Assembly: GCA_009744235.1 (NCBI GenBank)
Contig: WPHV01000002.1
Location: 310,001 to 374,000 of the forward strand
Source of the DNA: Gillisella vitis
GTDB lineage: Bacteria > Pseudomonadota > Alphaproteobacteria > Rhizobiales > Rhizobiaceae
Reading direction: 5' to 3'
Length of the DNA: 64,000 bases
Positions 46,397 through 55,279 of this stretch are shown piece after piece (the stretch's first letter is position 1; each line of letters begins with the position of its first letter). The position numbers were made by a program, and so were the translations under genes. The notes below the pieces were generated by a model. The model did no database searches. It had not been told where the DNA came from and saw only the letters and a list, made by a program, of their open reading frames with translations.

Positions 46397-47236
46397 ATGG
46401 CATTCACAGCCGTTCAAGCAGGTGCGTACCTGCATCACGTTGCATTCGAAAGCTCCAATCCTGAGCGTCTGGCGCGGTTCTACGCCGATGCCATGGACAT
46501 GAAGCTCGACAAGGTTGGAGACGAGTGGATTTGTGAAGGGCCAAAGCGCCGCTTCATCGCCGTTGCTGGAACCGACAAGAAGCTGGCTTATTCCGGACTT
46601 GCTTGCCGCAATGCCGAAGGGCTTGCGCTTCTGCGGGCTCGTGTCGATGCCGAAGGCATCGCCGTGCTGGCCAGCCCTTCGCCTTATTTCGAAGATGGCG
46701 CATTCGCGATTCGCGATCCCGATGGGCGCATGGTGTGCTTCGGTATTGCCAAGCCTGATAAGCCGGGCGCCAAGGGTATCCAGGGGCCAACGCAGCATCT
46801 GACCTATGCATCCGAGGATGTGGCTGCATTTGTCGATTTCTACGTCGGCAAGCTGGGTTTCCAGCTGACAGACCGTGTGCTGCATGAAGATGGTCGGCTT
46901 GCCACCGCCTTCACGACCTCCAATCACGAACATCACACCATCGCCTGCTTCTATACGCCGGGCCGCGTTGGCGTCGATCACCATTCCTACGAGGCTGGGG
47001 AATGGAACTACATCCGTGATTGGTGCGATCATCTGGCAACTCATGATGTCCAGCTCAGCTGGGGTCCAGGCCGCCATGGTCCCGGCAACAATCTCTTCAT
47101 CTTCATCACAGATCCAGATGGAAATTGGATTGAGATCTCGGCTGAACTGGAAGTTATCTACGATCGTGACACGATGGATTGGCCGCAGCATCCGCGCACG
47201 CTCAACAAATGGGGCGAGGCGATTCTTCGCTCCTGA
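46397..47236 (+). CDS. VOC-family extradiol ring-cleavage dioxygenase
   Basis: A 279-residue protein of two vicinal-oxygen-chelate modules, as in catechol 2,3-dioxygenases. The C-terminal module has candidate ligands His in GPTQHLTYASEDV, His in VGVDHHSYEAGEW and Glu in DPDGNWIEISAELE, the 2-His-1-Glu iron site. It would open an aromatic ring next to a hydroxyl pair (meta cleavage). GGGAGG precedes the ATG at 46397. It is followed by an FAH-family hydrolase and an MhpA-like hydroxylase, consistent with a hydroxyphenylpropionate-like path. Confidence 0.9.
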   Translation: MAFTAVQAGAYLHHVAFESSNPERLARFYADAMDMKLDKVGDEWICEGPKRRFIAVAGTDKKLAYSGLACRNAEGLALLRARVDAEGIAVLASPSPYFEDGAFAIRDPDGRMVCFGIAKPDKPGAKGIQGPTQHLTYASEDVAAFVDFYVGKLGFQLTDRVLHEDGRLATAFTTSNHEHHTIACFYTPGRVGVDHHSYEAGEWNYIRDWCDHLATHDVQLSWGPGRHGPGNNLFIFITDPDGNWIEISAELEVIYDRDTMDWPQHPRTLNKWGEAILRS

Positions 47237-47284
47237 TCCTGTCGTCTGATCTCACTTCCAAGACCAATTCTAGGAATTAGTGAC

Positions 47285-48136
47285 ATGCAATTTTTAAGTT
47301 ACACCCGGCTTGGCCGGGCCGGGTTCGGCGTTCGTGTCGAAAACGGCATTGTTGATCTCACCGGCAGGCTCGCCGCCGATGTCGTCACGTTGAAACAGGC
47401 CATCGAAGCCGGTTTGCTCGAAAGCGTTCAGGATTATATTTCCGGGCGGCGAGCAGAGTTCACCGAGGCTGATATCGCCCTTCTACCTGTTGTGCCGGAT
47501 GCCGGAAAAATTCTCTGCGTCGGATTGAACTATGAAACCCACCGTGCGGAAACCAAGCGGCCTGACGCCAAATATCCGACGATCTTCACCCGTTTCGCTG
47601 ACACTCAGATTGCGCATCGCCAGCCAATCCTGAAGCCGCGGGTGTCGGATCATCTGGATTATGAAGCCGAGCTTGCTGTCGTCATCGGTCGCGGTGGACG
47701 CTATATCGCCGAGGAAAATGCCCTCGATCACGTGGCGGGCTATACCTGCTATAACGATGCGACCATCCGTGATTGGCAGCGGCATACGTTCCAATTCACG
47801 CCAGGCAAGAATTTCCCGGCAACCGGCGCATTTGGACCGCAGCTCGTAACCCCGGATGAAGTTGGCGATTACACGAAGCTGAAGATCACCGGCCGTCTCA
47901 ATGGTCAGGTGATGCAGGATGCAACACTGGCCGATCTGATCTTCCCCATCGCCACCCTGATTTCCTATTGCTCGCACTTCACGCCGTTGCAGCCCGGCGA
48001 CGTGATCCTCACGGGCACGCCAGGTGGTGTTGGAGATCGCCGGGAGCCGCCTGTTTTCATGAAGGCGGGGGATGTTTTCGAAGTGGATATTCCCGGCGTC
48101 GGTTTGCTGGTCAACGCTGTCGGCACGGAGCCCTGA
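47285..48136 (+). CDS. Fumarylacetoacetate hydrolase-family protein
   Basis: A 283-residue enzyme. ILCVGLNYETHRAETKRPDA, then VSDHLDYEAELAVVIGRGGR with the metal-binding Glu pair, NDATIRDWQ and VILTGTPGGVG are FAH-family motifs. In meta-cleavage pathways such proteins hydrolyse or hydrate the ring-opened product. Located 48 bases after the dioxygenase gene on the same strand, so probably co-transcribed. Confidence 0.92.
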   Translation: MQFLSYTRLGRAGFGVRVENGIVDLTGRLAADVVTLKQAIEAGLLESVQDYISGRRAEFTEADIALLPVVPDAGKILCVGLNYETHRAETKRPDAKYPTIFTRFADTQIAHRQPILKPRVSDHLDYEAELAVVIGRGGRYIAEENALDHVAGYTCYNDATIRDWQRHTFQFTPGKNFPATGAFGPQLVTPDEVGDYTKLKITGRLNGQVMQDATLADLIFPIATLISYCSHFTPLQPGDVILTGTPGGVGDRREPPVFMKAGDVFEVDIPGVGLLVNAVGTEP

Positions 48137-48313
48137 ACAGCGCAGCCCTGCGGCGCGGGGCGGGAGGACTGCGCCACCCATCTACAGCAAGGCTCCCTGG
48201 GTTCATTCGGGCCCGGGGACGAAAATCACTGTATTTGTAGGGTGTTGCAGCGAAGTTTAATAGACAGAACATGATGCGGGCGCTGTAACATTCAGCGTGG
48301 AGAGGAGGGCCTG

Positions 48314-49957
48314 ATGAACGTCGAGGAACTTGAGACCGAAGTCGAGGTCGTCATTGTCGGGGCGGGTCCAACCGGACTGACCCTGGCTAATCTTCTGGGC
48401 GGCATGGGCGTGTCGGTGGCGCTTGTCGAGCGCAACCTGACCACGGTTCAGGAGCCGCGTGCCGTGTCCATCGACGATGAGTCGATGCGAACCATACAAG
48501 CTATCGGTTTGGAGGACGCGGTAGAGAAAATCGTGATGCGCGGCTACGGCTCACGCTATCTCTCGCCGGCTGGGAAGTTGTTTCTGACCGTGGAGCCGAC
48601 GTCGCGCGATTACGGTTTCGACAAGCGCAATGCATTTCAACAGCCGGAATTGGAAGCGCTTTTGCGCGAGGGGCTTGCCCGTTATCCCAATGTGATCCAG
48701 TTTTTCGGCTGGGATATGCAAACCTTTTCCCAGAATGCGGACTCCGTTACCGTGGAAATCGCCCATGCGGCGAAAGGAACCCGCGTCATCCGGGCGCGCT
48801 ACATGGTCGCCAGTGACGGAGGACGTTCCCCGACCCGTGGAAAACTCGGCGTCCATCTTGTCGGCTCCACCTTTGTGGAGCGTTGGCTGATTGTCGATCT
48901 GGTGCGGACGGAAAACCGCTTTCGTCATACGCAGGTCCATTGTGATCCCGCTCGCCCATGCATATCGCTGCCCGGCCCGGACAATATCCGTCGTTACGAA
49001 TTCATGCTGCATACCAATGAGGACGAGAAGGACGCGACTGAGGAGGCCTTTGTCCGTGGTCTTCTGGAGCGTGTTGGACCTGATCGGGATTGTGAATTTC
49101 GCCGCGTGCGGGTCTATACATTCCATGCCCGTCTGGCCGATCGTTGGCGGGACGGCAATATCTTTCTCGCCGGTGATGCCGCGCATTTGACGCCTCCCTT
49201 TGCCGGGCAGGGAATGAATAGCGGCCTGCGCGATGCGCATAATCTGGCCTGGAAACTGGCGGAAGCATTGCGTGGCGATATGCCATCCGATTTCCTGGAT
49301 AGCTACGAGATTGAGCGGCGGCCACATGCCTGGGAAATGATAGCATTGGCGTTGCGGATGGGCCAGGTGATGATGCCGGAAAATGGCATCAAGGCCCTTT
49401 TGACGAGGGCAGCTTTTCGTATCCTTGGGCTCTATCCGCCTGCGCGTGATTATTTCGCCCAAATGCGCTACAAGCCAAAGCCGCGCTTTCGTCAGGGACT
49501 TCTATGGCCCGACTCCAGACCGGAGAAGGAAACCATGGTGGGGCGGTTGGTGCCGCAGCCGGTGGTGGAAGACAGCCAAAGGCACCGCCTATTACTTGAC
49601 CGCGTCTTGCCGGATGGACCTGTTGCTCTGGTCTTTGATGAATTCCCTGACCGTGTTCTGCCTGTCGATGTCATCAAGGCTCTGGAGGCGGCGGGTGCGA
49701 CAGTGGTCGGTTTGACCCCCGAATGGATGAATCCCATTGACGGCACGTTCCCGGTTCACCGGGATGTCGGGCGGCTGTTCAGCACCGGTCCGATGAAATC
49801 CTATCTTGGCCATGTCCTCTTGCTGCGCCGTGACCGATATATCGCAGCAGCCACGCCTATCGCTGAAGCCCTGCATCTGGTGGAAAAGCTGGGGATGCTT
49901 GGTCCACGCCCGGTGATCCGCGCAGAAGTGAAGAACTCTTTGGCTGCGGCATCCTAG
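48314..49957 (+). CDS. FAD-dependent aromatic monooxygenase (MhpA-like)
   Basis: A 547-residue flavoprotein hydroxylase. VEVVIVGAGPTGLTLANLLG is the FAD ADP-binding turn, DGGRSPTRGKLGV is the DG motif and IFLAGDAAHLTPPFAGQGMN is the second FAD motif with GD. Length and motifs are closest to 3-(3-hydroxyphenyl)propionate hydroxylase (MhpA). It adds a hydroxyl next to an existing one using NADH and O2, making the catechol for the dioxygenase at 46397. The gap of 177 bases before it has no clear terminator. Substrate not proven. Confidence 0.88.
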   Translation: MNVEELETEVEVVIVGAGPTGLTLANLLGGMGVSVALVERNLTTVQEPRAVSIDDESMRTIQAIGLEDAVEKIVMRGYGSRYLSPAGKLFLTVEPTSRDYGFDKRNAFQQPELEALLREGLARYPNVIQFFGWDMQTFSQNADSVTVEIAHAAKGTRVIRARYMVASDGGRSPTRGKLGVHLVGSTFVERWLIVDLVRTENRFRHTQVHCDPARPCISLPGPDNIRRYEFMLHTNEDEKDATEEAFVRGLLERVGPDRDCEFRRVRVYTFHARLADRWRDGNIFLAGDAAHLTPPFAGQGMNSGLRDAHNLAWKLAEALRGDMPSDFLDSYEIERRPHAWEMIALALRMGQVMMPENGIKALLTRAAFRILGLYPPARDYFAQMRYKPKPRFRQGLLWPDSRPEKETMVGRLVPQPVVEDSQRHRLLLDRVLPDGPVALVFDEFPDRVLPVDVIKALEAAGATVVGLTPEWMNPIDGTFPVHRDVGRLFSTGPMKSYLGHVLLLRRDRYIAAATPIAEALHLVEKLGMLGPRPVIRAEVKNSLAAAS

Positions 49958-50496
49958 AGCTTATTGGAAAGCCAAACGGTAAGATACCGGTGCATCATGC
50001 CTGTTGTCTAAGGTCCTGTTGTTGAGGGACCGATGGTTAGGGCATGGTGCTTTGTCCCAGATGCCCACCAATTACAGTCAGTAAGAAAGCTGATTGCTAT
50101 ACCTTCGTATTTAGTTATAAAATATCATAAAATGATAATTAAAATTTTAAATACAGATTTTTATTAGATTTTATGATAATAAACTTGATAAAACGCAGGA
50201 ATAGATAATAATCGTTCTTGCCGCCGCGGAGAAGCTGAGACATCAGGGAATGTCGTCAGATAGGCAAGAAGAGGTCCGTGGCGACAAGAGAAGACTAGGC
50301 CCAAATCTGCAAGACATGCCGTGCCGTTATCGGCGCATGGCCAGCGATCCAGCATCATCAGTTCACTGAACAATTTTGCCTTCGATCGGGTCTGTTTTCC
50401 GGATTTGTTGGCAGCGTCGTGCCTTTTGCGCTGTCCTTTTTCGAGGGCTAGCCAAAGGGGGAAGGCACAATTGACGATCATTGGTGGAGGAGCGCT
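49958..50496. promoter_or_regulatory. AT-rich control region with shared operator motif, copy 2
   Basis: This 539-base gap has no supported gene. TATCATAAAATGATAATT at 50123-50140 includes the perfect dyad TATCAT-AAA-ATGATA and matches the motif at 46352-46369. TTTTATGATAA near 50170 is a partial inverted third copy. The surrounding hundred bases are strikingly AT-rich for this window, as expected of a promoter. The region lies upstream of the importer operon. Confidence 0.55.
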
Positions 50497-51717
50497 ATGA
50501 TGACCGAACTGAAGTTTACACGCCGAGGTGCCCTTGGGTTGCTGGCTGCTGCGCCATTGGCCGGTTGGGCCGGGCTGGGACGAGCCGCCAGCCAACCGAT
50601 CAAGATCGGGTTGGTATTGACCATGTCCGGTCCGTTCGCATCAAGCGGGCAAATCATGGCCAATGCGGCGAAACTCTATCTGGAGACCGAGGGCAAGGCC
50701 GTGCTGGGGGATATTCCGGTCGAACTCGTCATCCGCGACGACGGCGGTGCCAATCCGGACGTGGCCAAACGGCTGGTGCAGGAACTGGTGACGCGCGACA
50801 AGGTGCAATATCTTGGTGGTTTCCAGTGGACGCCTAACGCCAATGCTATCGCTCCATTGTTGGTCAAGGCCAAAATGCCCTGTGTATTGTTCAATGCGGC
50901 GGGCGCCAATACCACGCAGCTTGCTCCCTGGTATGTGCGCACCGCCTTTACCCATTGGCAGGTGAACCAGCCGCTGGGTGAGTGGGCGGCGGGCAAGCGC
51001 GGCTTCAAGCGAGCCTACCTGCTGACCACGGATTTTGCCCCTGGCCACGATGCAGAGGAAGCGTTTACCAAGGGCTTCGCGTCCAATGGTGGAACAATTG
51101 TCACCTCGGTGAAAATGCCGATCCAAAGCACAAATTTCGTCCCCTTTCTGCTTGCGGCCAAGCAGGAAAAACCGGATGTGGTGTTTGCATTCCATCCCGG
51201 CGGTGTGCAGGCCTCCGCATTCATGCGGGCCTATCAGGAAGCCGATTTGCGCGGCGCCGGCATCCAGTTGATTGGTCCGGGAGACCTGACAAGCGACGAG
51301 GAATTGCCAAACATCGGCAACGCTGCGCTGGGTGTCATCACGGCTGGCCAATATAGCATGGCTGGTGATCGCCCCGCCAATGCCGCTTTTGTCGAGGCCT
51401 GGAAGAAGGCCTATACGTTCATGCCGGTCCGGCCCAATTATATGGCCGTCGGCGCATATGATGGCATGCATCTGATCTGCTCGGCCATTGCCGCCACAAA
51501 GGGTGCCGTGGATGCCGCAGGTGCCATGGCCGCGATGAAAACCTTCAAGGCGGATCAAAGCCCGCGTGGGCCGATTTCGATCGACCCCGAGACTCGCGAC
51601 ATTGTGCAGAATATCTACATCCGTGAAGTGCGCGAGAAGAACGGCGAGCTTGCCAATGTGGAACTCGAAACCATTCCAGCCGTCAAAGACCCCTGGAAGG
51701 TTGAGCATCCTCTTTGA
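50497..51717 (+). CDS. Branched-chain-amino-acid-type ABC substrate-binding protein
   Basis: A 406-residue LivK-type periplasmic binding protein. The N-terminus has FTRRGALGLLAAAPLAGWAG, a twin-arginine motif plus hydrophobic stretch, suggesting Tat export. PIKIGLVLTMSGPFASSGQ begins the mature type-1 binding fold. GGTGGAGG lies before the ATG; ATG 50500 is equally possible. Relatives bind amino acids, amides and aromatic acids. The shared operator motif with the dioxygenase operon makes an aromatic carboxylate a plausible ligand. Confidence 0.92.
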   Translation: MMTELKFTRRGALGLLAAAPLAGWAGLGRAASQPIKIGLVLTMSGPFASSGQIMANAAKLYLETEGKAVLGDIPVELVIRDDGGANPDVAKRLVQELVTRDKVQYLGGFQWTPNANAIAPLLVKAKMPCVLFNAAGANTTQLAPWYVRTAFTHWQVNQPLGEWAAGKRGFKRAYLLTTDFAPGHDAEEAFTKGFASNGGTIVTSVKMPIQSTNFVPFLLAAKQEKPDVVFAFHPGGVQASAFMRAYQEADLRGAGIQLIGPGDLTSDEELPNIGNAALGVITAGQYSMAGDRPANAAFVEAWKKAYTFMPVRPNYMAVGAYDGMHLICSAIAATKGAVDAAGAMAAMKTFKADQSPRGPISIDPETRDIVQNIYIREVREKNGELANVELETIPAVKDPWKVEHPL

Positions 51718-51745
51718 TTTTCGGGCGCACAGACGTTCCTGCTAG

Positions 51746-51843
51746 CGTTTGTCAGGGGAAGTGGAACCCGTTTTCCTGAAACGACAAACGAAAACAATGG
51801 AAGCGAGAGTCTGTCTGGTTCGATCTGAACCTGATGGACTCTC
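51746..51843. repeat. Composite two-palindrome intergenic element (RIME-like)
   Basis: CGTTTGTC (51746-51753) with GACAAACG (51783-51790) flanks GGGGAAGTGGAACCCGTTTT, and GAGAGTC (51805-51811) with GACTCTC (51837-51843) flanks CTGGTTCGATCTGAACC. Two adjacent palindromes in about 100 bases match the architecture of Rhizobium-specific intergenic mosaic elements. It lies between the binding-protein and permease genes of the importer and may fold in the mRNA. Confidence 0.65.
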
Positions 51844-51888
51844 GGAGTCATCCCGCAATATTGCCGGATGACAGGGAGGAGGCTTGTC

Positions 51889-52746
51889 ATGACACTGGTG
51901 GAAGTTGCGTTCCAGTCGCTTGCCTATGCAAGCGTGCTTTACCTCATATCCGTCGGCCTGTCGGTAACCCTCGGACTGATGGGTTTCGTCAATCTGGCGC
52001 ACGGCGTTTTCGCCATGGCCGGTGGCTATATCGCGGCTACCGCGATCAGCGTCTGGGGCCTGCCCTGGCCGCTCGTGTTGCTCTGCGCTCCCCTTGCCGT
52101 CGCACTCCTGGCGGCGGTCGCGGAAAAGTTGCTCTATGCCCGGCTTTACGGTCGGTCTGAGCTGGATCAGGTTCTCTTCTGCATCGGATTGATCTTCATC
52201 GTCGGTGCGCTGGCGCGGTTGTTTTTCGGGCCGCTGATGCGCCCGGTCGTTATTCCCACGTTTCTGGCACAAAATCTGACGGTCGGGCCTTTCTCATTCT
52301 ATCTCTACAAACTGGTGGTGATCGGTATCGGTATCCTGACTGCTGCCTTCATCCTGTTTGTGCTTGAACGCAGCCGGATCGGCGCCATCATCCGGGCCTC
52401 CGTCGAAAATCGTGGCATGGCGGAATCGATCGGCATTCGCACCAAACATGTGTTCATGGCGACCTTCGCCTTTGGGGGCGCACTGGCGGCCCTGGGCGGC
52501 ATGCTGGGGGCTGACGTCTTCGGGCTCAATCCGTCTTATGCCTTCGATATTCTCGTCTATGTGCAGATAGTCGTCGCTGTGGCGGGGCTTGGTACGTTGC
52601 GAGGCTCTTTTGTCGCAGCACTTCTGGTCGGCACGGTCCAGACCGTTTCGGCCTATTATGTGCCGGCTTTTGGAACCGTCATGTTGTTTCTCCTCGTCTT
52701 CATCCTGCTGCTGGTCAGGCCGCGCGGGCTGTTTGGAAGGGTATGA
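51889..52746 (+). CDS. Branched-chain-type ABC permease (LivH-like)
   Basis: A 285-residue inner membrane protein with about eight hydrophobic segments. GLSVTLGLMGFVNLAHGVFA and the EAA-like loop ENRGMAESIGIRTKHVFMAT identify the LivH group. AGGGAGGAGG precedes the ATG at 51889. It forms the channel with the LivM-like protein encoded next. Normal length. Confidence 0.92.
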   Translation: MTLVEVAFQSLAYASVLYLISVGLSVTLGLMGFVNLAHGVFAMAGGYIAATAISVWGLPWPLVLLCAPLAVALLAAVAEKLLYARLYGRSELDQVLFCIGLIFIVGALARLFFGPLMRPVVIPTFLAQNLTVGPFSFYLYKLVVIGIGILTAAFILFVLERSRIGAIIRASVENRGMAESIGIRTKHVFMATFAFGGALAALGGMLGADVFGLNPSYAFDILVYVQIVVAVAGLGTLRGSFVAALLVGTVQTVSAYYVPAFGTVMLFLLVFILLLVRPRGLFGRV

Positions 52747-52755
52747 AGATTGAAA

Positions 52756-53754
52756 ATGTCAAATCGCTCCACTCTTGTCTCTCCACCGTCCACGTTTACC
52801 GGCTTCTTGCGCCGCAAGCATGGTTTTAATCCGGCTGATGGGCTGATCGTCCTTGCGTTGGCGCTGGTGCCGCTGCTCGGCGACGATTATTACGCGCTCG
52901 GCGCCCAAGTCCTTGTGACGGTTATCTTCGCCTTGTCCCTTGATCTTCTGGTTGGCTATGCCGGGATTGTCACGCTGGGCCACGCCGCGTTTTTCGGGGT
53001 TGGCGCTTATGCCACCGGCATTGCCTCCAAATACGGCTGGGGCGAGCCATTGAGCGGCCTGTTGATTGGCGCAATCGCAGCCGGGCTGGTGGGCGCGGTG
53101 GTTGGAGCCATTGTTTTACGCACGGCACGCTTCACCTTGCTGATGCTGACGCTTTGCACGGTGTTTCTGTTTGGCGAGATCGCCAACAAGGCGACCTGGC
53201 TGACCGGAGGCGTCGATGGCATGGTGGGCATGGAGACCTGGCCGGTTTTGGGTCTTTACGAATTCGATCTGCTTGGCCAGGTTGGTTATTGGTTCTCGGC
53301 CCTGGTCTTTGTTCTTGTCTGGCTTGGGGTGCGCCGACTGGTCCATTCGCCTTTTGGACAGTCGATCATGGCGATCCGCGACAATCCCGGTCGCGCCGCG
53401 GCAATCGGAATCGCGGTCCGGCCGCGCACCTTGCTGATCTTCGTCATCTCCTGCTTGCTGGCCGGGCTCGCCGGTGCCCTGCAAGCCGAGGTCAATCAAT
53501 TCGTTGGCCTGAAGGATATGAGTTTCGAATTGTCGGCAACTATTCTTGTGATGTTGGCGCTTGGTGGTTCGGGGCGGCTTTACGGCGCGATTATTGGACC
53601 TGCTGTCTATCTCATCGCCCAGGACATTTTGTCGAAAGACAATCCTGTCATGTGGCAGCTCTGGCTGGGGATCATCCTCGTGGTGCTCGTTCTGTTCGCA
53701 CCGGGGGGCATTACGCGGATTTTGGCTCAACTGCGCGGAAGGATTGGTCGATGA
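52756..53754 (+). CDS. Branched-chain-type ABC permease (LivM-like)
   Basis: About 332 residues, polytopic. VIFALSLDLLVGYAGIVTLG and HAAFFGVGAYATGIASKYG are the LivM hallmark, and the coupling loop RDNPGRAAAIGIAVRPRTLL follows. Its ribosome site is weak, consistent with coupling to the upstream permease nine bases earlier. Stop overlaps the ATPase start by four bases. Confidence 0.92.
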   Translation: MSNRSTLVSPPSTFTGFLRRKHGFNPADGLIVLALALVPLLGDDYYALGAQVLVTVIFALSLDLLVGYAGIVTLGHAAFFGVGAYATGIASKYGWGEPLSGLLIGAIAAGLVGAVVGAIVLRTARFTLLMLTLCTVFLFGEIANKATWLTGGVDGMVGMETWPVLGLYEFDLLGQVGYWFSALVFVLVWLGVRRLVHSPFGQSIMAIRDNPGRAAAIGIAVRPRTLLIFVISCLLAGLAGALQAEVNQFVGLKDMSFELSATILVMLALGGSGRLYGAIIGPAVYLIAQDILSKDNPVMWQLWLGIILVVLVLFAPGGITRILAQLRGRIGR

Positions 53755-54494
53755 GCGCTTTGAAGCTTGAAAACCTTACCTTGCAATTTGGTGGACTGGT
53801 GGTGACCAATAATGTTTCGCTTGTCCTTGAAAAGGGCGCACGCCATGCATTGATCGGGCCGAACGGTGCTGGCAAGACGACGCTGATCAATCTCATCACC
53901 GGCAGACTGACCCCGCGCAAGGGAGCGATATTTCTCGACGGTATCGACCTTACGGGCATGGCGCAGCACAAGCGCGTTGCGCTAGGGTTGGTGCGCAATT
54001 TCCAGGTCACCAATCTCTTTACCTCCTTCACCGCCTTGGAAAATATCGCGCTTGCGATTGGCGAGCGTGAGGGTTTTGGGCTTTCCGTGGCACGGCATCA
54101 GGGCTTTCCGGCAAAAGTGGTGGCGGAAGCTGAAGAGATCGCCCGCCGCATGCGCCTCGCCAATGTCCCGCATGTTCCGGTTCGCGATCTGGCCTATGGC
54201 CAGCAGCGCCTGGTGGAACTGGCGGTCGCCATGGCCCTGCGCCCGAAAGTGCTGCTGCTGGATGAACCGGCTGCGGGCCTGCCTGCGGCGGATCATGAGG
54301 TGATCCTCACTATTCTTGACGAATTGCCTGATGACGTCGCCGTCCTGCTCATCGAACACGATATGCCACTGGTTTTCCGGTTCGCGCGGGACATCACGGT
54401 TTTGGCCGAGGGAACCATCATCGCGCGGGGCACGCCAGAAGAAATTCGCCATGACGCCAATGTCCGTGCCGCTTATCTGGGGAACCGTTCATGA
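53751..54494 (+). CDS. Branched-chain-type ABC ATPase (LivG-like)
   Basis: A 247-residue ATPase with Walker A GPNGAGKTT at residues 36-44, DLAYGQQRLVELA as signature and LLLDEPAAGLP as Walker B. It starts at ATG 53751 inside the four-base overlap with LivM; the frame is open far upstream but that part is shadow sequence of the permease gene. Overlaps LivF start by four bases. Confidence 0.93.
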   Translation: MSALKLENLTLQFGGLVVTNNVSLVLEKGARHALIGPNGAGKTTLINLITGRLTPRKGAIFLDGIDLTGMAQHKRVALGLVRNFQVTNLFTSFTALENIALAIGEREGFGLSVARHQGFPAKVVAEAEEIARRMRLANVPHVPVRDLAYGQQRLVELAVAMALRPKVLLLDEPAAGLPAADHEVILTILDELPDDVAVLLIEHDMPLVFRFARDITVLAEGTIIARGTPEEIRHDANVRAAYLGNRS

Positions 54495-55198
54495 CCGCAG
54501 ACCTGCTCGAAATCCGAAATGTCGTCAGCGGTTACGGCCCGACCCGCATTATCAATGGCATTGACCTCAACCTCCCCATGGGAGGCGGGCTGGCGCTGCT
54601 TGGGCGCAACGGCGCGGGCAAAACCACACTATTATGCACCATTGCCGGGCGCTTGGCGCTCAAGGAAGGCAGCATTCGCTTTAACTCTGCGGAAATCGGC
54701 GGGTTTTCTCCCAGCCAACGCTGCCGACTTGGCATAGGCTTCGTGCCGCAGGAGCGGCAGATCTTTGCCACGTTGAGCGTCGAGGAAAACCTGCGCATTG
54801 CCGATCTCCGCCGGGGATGGACGATTGAGCGGGTCTACGAGCTTTTTCCCCGTCTTGCAGAGCGCCGGAAAAACGGTGGCAACCAGCTTTCCGGCGGAGA
54901 GCAGCAGATGCTGGCGATAGGCCGCGCGCTGATGAGCCAGCCCACCTGTCTCTTGCTCGATGAGCCTTTCGAAGGCCTGGCACCTGTTATTGTCGATATG
55001 CTGCTTGAATCGCTGATCAAGCTTCGCAAGGAAAGCGAAATGTCGATGATCATTGTTGAGCAACATGCGAAACTGGCGCTTGAAATCGCCGAACAGGGCA
55101 TGGTTATCGAACGCGGCCAGGTCCGCGTCAGCGGTTCGCGTGAAAGCTTGCTCCAGGATTGGACCGAGATCGAGGATATGCTGGCCGTGACGCATTAA
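54491..55198 (+). CDS. Branched-chain-type ABC ATPase (LivF-like)
   Basis: A 235-residue ATPase. Walker A GRNGAGKTT is at residues 38-46, the signature is QLSGGEQQMLAIGRAL and Walker B is LLLDEPFEGLAP. Together with the LivG-like protein it energises the importer. Last gene of the operon; an RNA-structured repeat follows at 55205-55258, between this gene and the convergent quiC gene. Confidence 0.93.
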   Translation: MTADLLEIRNVVSGYGPTRIINGIDLNLPMGGGLALLGRNGAGKTTLLCTIAGRLALKEGSIRFNSAEIGGFSPSQRCRLGIGFVPQERQIFATLSVEENLRIADLRRGWTIERVYELFPRLAERRKNGGNQLSGGEQQMLAIGRALMSQPTCLLLDEPFEGLAPVIVDMLLESLIKLRKESEMSMIIVEQHAKLALEIAEQGMVIERGQVRVSGSRESLLQDWTEIEDMLAVTH

Positions 55199-55204
55199 AG
55201 ACCA

Positions 55205-55258
55205 ACAAAAACAAGAGAAGCGACTATCTGCCCGGTTCAGATTGAGGCGGACAGATAG
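55205..55258. repeat. Half of a RIME-like palindromic element
   Basis: CTATCTG at 55224-55230 and CAGATAG at 55252-55258 flank CCCGGTTCAGATTGAGGC. The left shoulder AAAACAAGAGAAGCGA resembles AAAACAATGGAAGCGA in the composite element at 51746-51843, so it is a related single-palindrome copy. It separates two convergent genes and could also act as a two-way terminator. Confidence 0.5.
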
Positions 55259-55279
55259 CCAGCGATGATGCAGTCACTC

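Noticed and set aside
50164..50595. A 143-codon leftward frame in the gap before the branched-chain-type importer
   Set aside because: It crosses the start and signal peptide of the binding-protein gene in antisense and includes the AT-rich operator region.
53154..53750. N-terminal extension of the LivG-like ATPase by about 200 residues
   Set aside because: It overlaps the LivM-like gene in another frame and is arginine/cysteine-rich; the ATG at 53751 overlaps the LivM stop in the normal coupled way.
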